Below, piece by piece: positions 6,593-12,609 of a DNA stretch of 12,609 bases (the first letter of the stretch is position 1; each line of letters begins with the position of its first letter). A program made the position numbers and the translations under genes. The notes beneath the pieces are model-generated. The model searched no databases and was not told the DNA's origin. It worked only from the letters and a program-made list of their open reading frames with translations. The DNA lies in assembly GCA_003339415.1 (NCBI GenBank), contig PDHQ01000658.1, positions 1-12,609 of the forward strand. Direction: 5' to 3'. Source of the stretch: Ophiocordyceps camponoti-saundersi (nom. inval.) (Eukaryota > Ascomycota > Sordariomycetes > Hypocreales > Ophiocordycipitaceae).

Positions 6593-9318
6593 TTATCGTT
6601 ATTATTATTTTACTTCTACTTATTTTTATTCTTTATATAACGAAATTATTACCGCTAATAGTATTAATACTAATAATAATAGTAATAATAGTATTTCGAG
6701 GTTACTACTACTTTTACGAAGGATAAAAAGGGAAGAAATTTTCTCTTATATAGAAGAGAGAGGAGGGTAACCTTCCTACCGTATAAGCTTACGAGCTGCG
6801 AACGACGACTTACGAGTTACTACCGCCCGGCAAGATAACTCTATCCTAGGTACCGGTAGGTATAGTATCTATAGATATTTTTTAAGTTTATAAGAGGGAA
6901 TATTAAGATAATAGGATAGGTATAAAGGCCCCGGTAATTAGGTTTAGGGTAATATACGCTAGCTTATCTAGTAACTATTAAACTATTAGAAAAGATCTAA
7001 CGGCAGCGTAAGTAAAGGTAGGGAAGTTTAAAGTAATATCGTATACTACGCGAACCTTATAATCCGGAAAGGAAGGAAGCCTTTTATTACTTAATTTATT
7101 CCTTAAAGTTTCGACTTTTCTATTATTTTCGAGCTATCTAATTATCTTCCGAGCTTATTAATAAGAGCGTAAGGAAGATATATATTTTCGCTATTATTAT
7201 TAATTACGCGGTATTTAGGTAAGGTAAGTATTCTAAAAATTTAGGTAATAAGTATAAAGAGTAATAAGATATTCTAAGCTTCTAAGCTAAAAGAGATATC
7301 GGACTTATAATCGTAATAGATAGAATATAAAATATATATAGACGGGTTTAGATATATACGGCGAAAGGTTGCGGGAGGTATATAGCTACGTTATACGCTA
7401 TTATTAGGGAAAACGAATAAGTATAAGGAATAGTAGTTAACTTCTTCTAAGTATAGTAGCTATAAAATTCAGGATAGTAAGATATATACCGAGGTATATT
7501 AGCGCTAAGATAGCTAAATAGCTAAAAGGAAGTTTTCGAATTTTTTAAGCGTATATTAAATAGTCTAGCTATTTTTTTAGAGTTTGCTTCTTAAGGGATA
7601 GATATAGTAAAGAAGGTAGTATCGGGATAGCGGGTATAATATAAGGTAAAAACCCGAGTCTTAGAAACGATTTAAGGAGAAAAATCCGATTATAAAAAAT
7701 AATCGATTTATTATATACGTATTATTATATAGCTTAGGATAGTAGGTAAAAAACTAAGTAGGATTTCGGTATCCCGAAGGCTTTATCGAATAGTCTATTT
7801 AGTCTCCGGCCTTCTCTTATATATTTTAGTAAAAGGGAACTATTTCGAGTATTAGTTTACGTAGAGGATTAGTAAAGCTAGTAAATAGTTTATTATATAA
7901 AGGTATAAGGTTTAAGTAAAGCTATAATTCCGTTTAGTAAAGTTTTAGCTATAAGTTATATTTTAGACTTGAATTATAATTAGCGACTTATAAATAAATA
8001 TAGGAATAAGCTTAAGGGCTAAATACTTTATTTACCTATTTCGTCTATAAAGGAAAACTAAGTTATATTATTTACTCGGATAGTAGCCGCTATCTTTATA
8101 TAGCCGCCGTTATAACTCTAGTCCGTAAAGGCCTTCGGAACTCTAAAAGTTATTTTCGACTATTTAATAATATACGTATAACCCTTAAAAAGATATTTTT
8201 ATCTTTTCCTAGCGCTACTATTCTTTAGTAAATCGGTAGCAGCTACTAATTTATATAGCCTTTTTTATAGATAGTAAAAGCTTATACGGAAAATACTATA
8301 AAAAACGTTAATATCCTACGTTTTAAGTTTTATATTATATAATTAATAATCTATATAAAGGTTATAGACTAAACTATATATAATAAGGTTAACGGGAGTA
8401 AAGGGTATTAAAATTTATATTATAGGATATATATATATAAACGCGAGCAGTATATTATAAATTAAGGCTAACTTTATATTTTATAATATATTATAGCTTA
8501 GCTCGTAATAGTATAATATAGGGTTATTAAGTTAGATATAATATTCTTTTATTAGTTATCTTCGGATTCTTAGAAGCTTATATAGTATTAAATTTTTATA
8601 TAATATTTTACGTTTATAACTAACTATAATTAAGCTATAAAATTATAAGTTTTTTATACTTCGTATATAAAATATATAATTCCTACTTTTTCTACGATAT
8701 ACTAAAACTATATATTACCTCCTAGCGCTAATATTCTCTTTTAACTATCCTATTTTCCCTTATACTTACTTCGGCGCTTAGATTATCGAAAATAGTTTAT
8801 AGATATCGCTCGGGGCTATAGCGCTATACGGTAAGTAAAGCTTTATACTTAGTATATAGATAATCTCTAAAGGGAAGAGTATATTCGGTATAGCGCGGGT
8901 ACTTACGCGGAGAGGTAGACTTAAGTAAGCGAAGCTTAATAAATATATAGAAATTAATATATTTATATTCTAAAAACCGGAATATTAATAAAGTAAAAAA
9001 AAATATAATAGTATAAAATACTAATAAGGTAAGGTAATTAGTATTATTAATCTTCTTTATTATTTTACTAACCGATATTATATTATTTATATATTTTTTT
9101 AAGGGGAATTAATTAGGAAATAAAAACTAAAGTATTCGTAATATAAAGTAAACTAATAAATATCGTAAATTTATTTTCTTTTCTAAAACCGCGAAATAGC
9201 CTTAGTTAGTATTAAAATATAATATACTCGGAGCGGTAATAATAGTAAGAGTAAGTATAATAACGGTATTTAATTCCTAGTAGAAGCCGGCGTTTTAAAT
9301 TATAAATAATATATATCG
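6593..9318. other. Long AT-rich decayed stretch without a supportable gene
   Basis: Forward frames can be followed without indels at 6794-7505 (codons at 6794, 7055) and 7509-8232 (codons at 7509, 7728, 8073), but both carry about 12 percent stops, the level expected by chance. Segments such as REPYNPERKEAFYYL (7049-7093) look protein-like but prove nothing. 8240-9300 is still more AT-rich, with many tata words and a short inverted repeat at 8451-8490. I see no LTR pair, no terminal repeats and no RNA gene. It is most likely the body of one or more repeats too decayed to read. Confidence 0.4.
8451..8490. repeat. 11-bp AT inverted repeat
   Basis: tatattataaa (8451-8461) pairs exactly with tttataatata (8480-8490), inside AT-rich DNA where such matches arise easily. 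The outer gagc/gctc words (8446 and 8501 areas) can pair as well. No function is assigned. Confidence 0.4.
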
Positions 9319-9618
9319 GTAATATTCGCGGATATTAGTTAACTATATTAAGTAAGGGAGGAGAAGGTTTACGAAGCCTTATTCGAGAAGAGGAGGGATA
9401 GCAGAGAAAGGGGGGGTAAGGCCGAATTAAAAAGAATAGATAAGTAAGCCTTATATATTCGTAGAGAGGGAGATAGCTTACTAAGCCTTAAGGGCTAACC
9501 GCCTTAGGAAACTAAGTAGCGTAAGGGCGATATAAGTAAAGGCGATACGATCTAATTAGAAGCGGCGGATATAGCTAATAAAAAGGTAACTATTAAAAAA
9601 GCTTAATATTTAATTTAT

Positions 9619-9880
9619 CGACTTTTTTATTATAATAGCGGCGAGTAAGCGGACTTAATCTTTATAACTAATATTTACCTTATCTATATAGCGGATAAGT
9701 ATATATAATATAAGATATTAAATAGCATGCTTAGATAAAAGCGTTAGGCTAGCGGTATCGGTAGGACTATAATATACTTATATAATATCCTCGATATAGC
9801 TAGTAGACTATTTATATAGGAGTAGGGAAGGAGTAGTATAGGCGTATTAGTAAAGTTTCTTAAGCGACTTTTTTATTATA
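9619..9880 (+). repeat. 16-bp direct repeat pair
   Basis: cgacttttttattata is found at 9619-9634 and again at 9865-9880, 246 bases apart and in the same phase. It may be chance in AT-rich DNA or a remnant of an internal duplication. Confidence 0.4.
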
Positions 9881-10107
9881 TTAGGAGTATAGCGTAGAGG
9901 ATAGGGGAGGGGGTTATATAATAGTAAACTAACGTAGCGGAAAAGGGATTAGAGAACTATTCCTATATTTCGAGAGTAGATATAATATCCTATAAAAAGA
10001 TAGCGGAATTTCTATCGGTCGCGTTATCGAAAACTATAAGCGCTAAAGTATTAACTTATTACTAAACTTAGTAGGAGACGAAGGCTTTTATTTATAAGAT
10101 CTAAAAA

Positions 10108-10184
10108 TATTAAAAAATATAGCTTAGGAAATATCTTACGTATTTTACCTAAGTAATACTAGGGCTATTAAAAAATATAGCTTA
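10108..10184 (+). repeat. 19-bp direct repeat pair
   Basis: tattaaaaaatatagctta occurs exactly at 10108-10126 and 10166-10184, 58 bases apart, a period that is not a multiple of three. Flanking bases are not similar, so it is not a longer tandem duplication. It could be a short target duplication or chance. Confidence 0.5.
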
Positions 10185-10385
10185 AGAATAGGTATACCTC
10201 TTAATAGTAAGGATAGGGTTATAATAATAGCTAATTAAGAGGATATATAAAAGAACTAGCTATCGAAGTATAGTAAAGGGCTAGGAGCGGGTTCCTATAT
10301 TAAATAGGGGATTACTAAGGTTAAGTATATTACGCGAGATTAATAGCTAAGCGTATTTTTATATACTAGCTATAGTATTAAAACG

Positions 10386-11462
10386 CTTAAAAAAAGAGGG
10401 CGGGAGGAGGTTAGGTTTGCTAGTAAAGTAATACTTACCTAAACGATCGAAGAGGGCTATAGCTTCGCGGTTAGCGAGACTAGAGTTATTACTAGGAGCG
10501 GGGCTAGAAGGTAAGGCTAAGCGTTACGCGACGGCGTTAGTAGCGTGATAGAAAACTATAGCGAAGTAACTAAGGATACCGGGGAAATTAGAGGGTTTAA
10601 ACTTACGTAGGAGGTAGAGATATTCGCGCGGGTTATAGAAAAAGAAAACGATAAGCTATAAGAGTAAGTTAAAGAGAACGAAGAAGTTACGGCGTTACTT
10701 AAAGATTTCCGAGACTTATATAGTTATAACTTACTCTATACGGAAGGTAAATAAGGAGTCGCGGATAGCTAAGTAGATATATTAGCGCTTATAGAGGAAT
10801 AGGTAAATTAAGTTAGGGTCCTAGGCGCTATTAGTAAGAGGGGGGGTAATAGCTTTTATAAGGCTACGCTACTTTATTATATAAGGTTCCGCTTTAACCG
10901 ATAAGAGTGTAAAAGCTATTATAAGAAGGCTTATTATTATTAAGAGATAACCGGGTTTTATAATAAGGGAACGGCCGGTAGTAAAAGAGCTATAGAAAGG
11001 GCCGAAGAAAAGTAGGTATTTTTCCGCCGCGGCGTTATAGTATAAACTATCGGAAAGGTCGTAGTTACGAACACTCTTATTATAATATATAATATAATAG
11101 CGTTTTTCGAGGAACGAGGGGGGGCCTATCGATAATAAGTTCCTATAATATAAATAGAAAGCGAGGGGGTAAAATATAAGGTTATCGGGGCTTGCTAACC
11201 CCCCGCTAAAACTCTTAAAATCGGCTAGTAAATAGTATTTCTGCGGGGGGTTAAAGGGTAGCGCTTTATTAGAGGCGTAGTTAGATTCGCGAGGCGAGGG
11301 GGGATTGTTTCGATACCTGGGGGGAGGGGATAGCGATTCGTTAAATAGGTTATTAAACCGGCGAGGGGGGTTAGAATTATCTCTAAGCTAGGGGGGGGAA
11401 TAGCTAATATCGACGGCGAGGGCGTAGGAGAGTTATTTAATATAAGAAAGATTATATTTAGC
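10386..11462 (+). pseudogene. Decayed forward frame B with coiled-coil and Cys/His-like segment, family unknown
   Basis: One indel-free frame (codons at 10386, 10908) of about 359 codons with about 24 stops, 6.7 percent, fewer than chance for this composition. In order: a basic start (LKKRGREEVRFASKVIL), a coiled-coil-like block rich in Glu/Lys near 10610-10700 (VEIFARVIEKENDKL, then VKENEEVTALLKDFRDLY), a region near 10895-10945 with Cys, several Tyr (likely former His/Cys codons) and Lys that might have been a metal-binding motif, then a Gly/Arg-rich end encoded by G runs (11120-11400). The frame ends at TAA around 11462, facing the reverse-strand frame that ends at 11451. I do not recognise the family. 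A Gag-like or ORF1-like nucleic-acid-binding protein is possible but unproven. Confidence 0.33.
11118..11398 (+). repeat. Cluster of G runs
   Basis: Runs of five to eight G occur at about 11118, 11165, 11245, 11298, 11320, 11365 and 11391, with one C run (ccccccg at 11199). Similar G7 runs appear at 9410-9416 and near 10847. All but one are on the forward strand. GpG is not a RIP target, so G-rich codons survive while the surroundings decay. Several runs within 250 bases could form G-quadruplexes. Confidence 0.6.
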
Positions 11463-12560
11463 TTATAAATACCGAAGAAATTAGTTAAAGCGGCCGGTAA
11501 AAAGTCTCTTATTCTTATCCTTTATATCTATATTATCGGTATTATTAGCATTATCGTTATAGTAATCGGTATCGGGAAAGTTATTATTAGAGTTACCGTA
11601 ATAGGAGTAGATATCGGAAAAGTTATCCTCGCGCATATTGCGAAGATTCCCTTCTTCGGATAACTAGGTAATATCTTAAAATATATTAAGGGTAACTAGT
11701 AGGGGTTATATAGCGGTATCTACTATAAGGGGGAAATAAGGATAGGGAGTAGGATAGGGCGGGTAATAGCCGGGATTAAGTTCTATATCGGAGCTAATAT
11801 TATATATATAAAAAGCGGGCGAGTTCTCGTTTTAGAAGGTATCGTAAGTATACGCGCTGGCAAACGTTTCCTAATATCGTATAAAGAGGACTTAAAATAT
11901 AAACTAGTTACGGTAGGAAATCTAATAACGTATATTCGTATCTATTAATAAGCTAGTAAGGTTAGGGAGAGATTAGGAAGGCGGGAAAAGCGTAAAGATA
12001 TGCTAGATATACTAAGATAGAAGGATAGCGTAGTATAGCTTAAGTAAGCTAGGGGGTAGAGGGTATTATTAGCGGTGCTAATATTAGGTATCTTAGTTAT
12101 AAGGTTTACTTAGGTAAAGGACTATAAACTAGGCATCGAAGGAGGACAAGTTAGCGATATAGAATATATAGTTATATATATCGAAAGGTAGCGTTTTACT
12201 AGCGTATTTAGTATCGTATTATATTTACTAGTTAAATAATAAAATCTAAATATAGTTCTAGGGTATAAGGATTTAGGCGGCTAGCGGGATAGTAATAAGT
12301 TTAAAATAGGAACTAATAATAGATATTATACTAAGCGAAAATTCCTTTTTAGTTTCGGAGTTATCTAATAATAGATCCGGGGTATTTTCCTTATAGTCGA
12401 TATTATATTTTTCTTAAAGAAGTCTATATATAGCGGTAAAGTTAAAAGCTTTAGATTCGGTTATTTCCTAGAAGCGGCGGCTTATTTTCGCGAAGAGGGA
12501 GAGGTAAGTTAGATCTAGTATTTAAGGGGGATAGATAGCCGTATATATATAAGAGCTTAG
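11451..12560 (-). pseudogene. Decayed reverse-strand gene of about 370 codons, family unknown
   Basis: Reading the reverse strand, one frame (lowest codon positions 12489, 12000, 11634) stays in phase for 1.1 kb with about 28 TAA/TAG stops. Two sections are nearly stop-free. One is 12260-12540, with ITESKAFNFTAIYRLL and EKYNIDYKENTPDLLLDNSE. The other is 11481-11860, with four stops in about 127 codons. The latter holds a Pro/Tyr-rich segment (NPGYYPPYPTPYPYFPL, 11727-11777) and an Asn/Asp-rich segment (NFSDIYSYYGNSNNN and onward, 11502-11639). Many Asn and Tyr are probably former Asp, His or Cys. The order suggests a folded N-terminal part and a disordered C-terminal tail. I recognise no family. 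It converges with the forward frame ending at 11462, and its upstream end probably lies beyond the window. Confidence 0.4.
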
Positions 12561-12609
12561 CTAGCGAATTAAGATACTTAATCTTATAGCGGGAATAAAA
12601 CTCGGAAGA

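Larger units (their letters stand above)
9319..10350 (+). pseudogene. Decayed forward frame A, family unknown
   Basis: A single indel-free frame (codons at 9358, 9559, 9727, 10165) of about 340 codons. It opens with a charged region (REEKVYEALFEKRRDSRERG from 9355) and continues Lys/Asp-rich. Later parts are helix-like (SIGVLVKFLKRLFYYIRSIA near 9835-9895). Stops are about 8 percent in the first part, as in the genuine Copia relic, rising to 10 percent or more later. All are TAA/TAG. A short repeat in the same frame, cgacttttttattata, occurs at 9619 and 9865. A second decayed frame overlaps its end at 10386 in the -1 phase, an arrangement that could reflect a two-ORF transposon or simple frameshift. 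No zinc finger, DDE triad or RT motif was recognised. Confidence 0.3.
1..12609. other. RIP-mutated, AT-rich repeat block of a filamentous fungus
   Basis: The whole window shows near loss of CA and TG dinucleotides, strong excess of TA, and normal survival of CG, CC and CT. Established knowledge: this is the mark of repeat-induced point mutation, a premeiotic C-to-T process in Pezizomycotina that acts on both strands of duplicated DNA and prefers CpA. Seen directly: 13 CA and 6 TG in 1200 sampled bases, and TAA/TAG stops throughout the recognisable Copia frames where Gln or Trp is expected. TGA stops are nearly absent, as expected when TG is lost. CpG-rich words such as cgccgccgcg persist, which argues against plain 5-methyl-CpG deamination. 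Inference: transcriptionally silent heterochromatin or an AT isochore. The species cannot be named from this. Confidence 0.93.

Noticed and set aside
6794..8232. Two consecutive forward genes
   Set aside because: The frames are indel-free but have about 12 percent stops, no better than chance in this composition, and no motif was recognised.
1..12609. A bacterial or phage region with small ORFs
   Set aside because: No ribosome-binding sites, no intact frames, TA-rich stops everywhere, and a clear RIP signature with a Copia element.
1..12609. A novel working defence or metabolic system
   Set aside because: Nothing here is intact enough to be expressed. The unexplained frames are better viewed as decayed repeat-borne or captured genes.
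1..12609. Mitochondrial DNA, because of the AT richness
   Set aside because: TGA/TGG and CA are missing together while CpG words remain frequent, and the Copia relic is nuclear in type.

Overview
The window looks like heavily RIP-mutated (repeat-induced point mutation) heterochromatin from a filamentous ascomycete, most likely Pezizomycotina. CpA and TpG are almost gone, TpA is very abundant, and CpG, CpC and CpT survive. In two sample stretches totalling 1200 bases (3841-4440 and 4801-5400) I count 13 CA and 6 TG. This is the C-to-T (CpA to TpA) signature on both strands, not ordinary CpG deamination. No reading frame in the window looks like an intact modern gene. TAA and TAG, produced from CAA, CAG and TGG, interrupt everything. 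I see no rRNA, tRNA, CRISPR array or bacterial-type operon signal.

Layout: 1-640 is AT/purine-rich DNA with a 26-bp minisatellite. 659-1540 is a forward reading frame with very few stops that runs into a 9-bp tandem array, probably once a Gln/Gly repeat. A GC-rich hairpin follows at 1555-1588. 1951-2493 is a reverse-strand relic with an Ala-rich helical end, bounded by a run of 15 C. A near-perfect 250-bp palindrome lies at 3296-3547. The one recognisable family is at about 3777-5795: a Ty1/Copia-type LTR retrotransposon relic. It keeps a gag with a degraded zinc knuckle, then jumps to the C-terminal end of reverse transcriptase and RNase H. Protease, integrase and the RT core are missing.

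5937-6115 is a (TTA)17 microsatellite plus a low-complexity tract, best read as RIP damage to a repeated CAT/ATG (reverse-strand Asp/Glu) sequence. 6120-9300 is AT-rich decayed DNA with only weak reading frames. 9319-11462 holds two overlapping forward-strand decayed frames ending in a G-run-rich segment. 11451-12560 is a converging reverse-strand decayed frame of about 370 codons with Pro/Tyr-rich and Asn/Asp-rich segments.

The window therefore reads as a graveyard of repeats silenced by RIP, not a working gene system. The most informative points are the sequence context of the CA/TG sites that escaped (almost always GCA/TGC), the large palindrome, the deleted Copia element, and the long indel-free decayed frames whose families I cannot name. 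Outside the Copia element, protein claims are weak: RIP leaves only TAA/TAG stops in every frame, so coding and non-coding DNA are hard to separate by eye.
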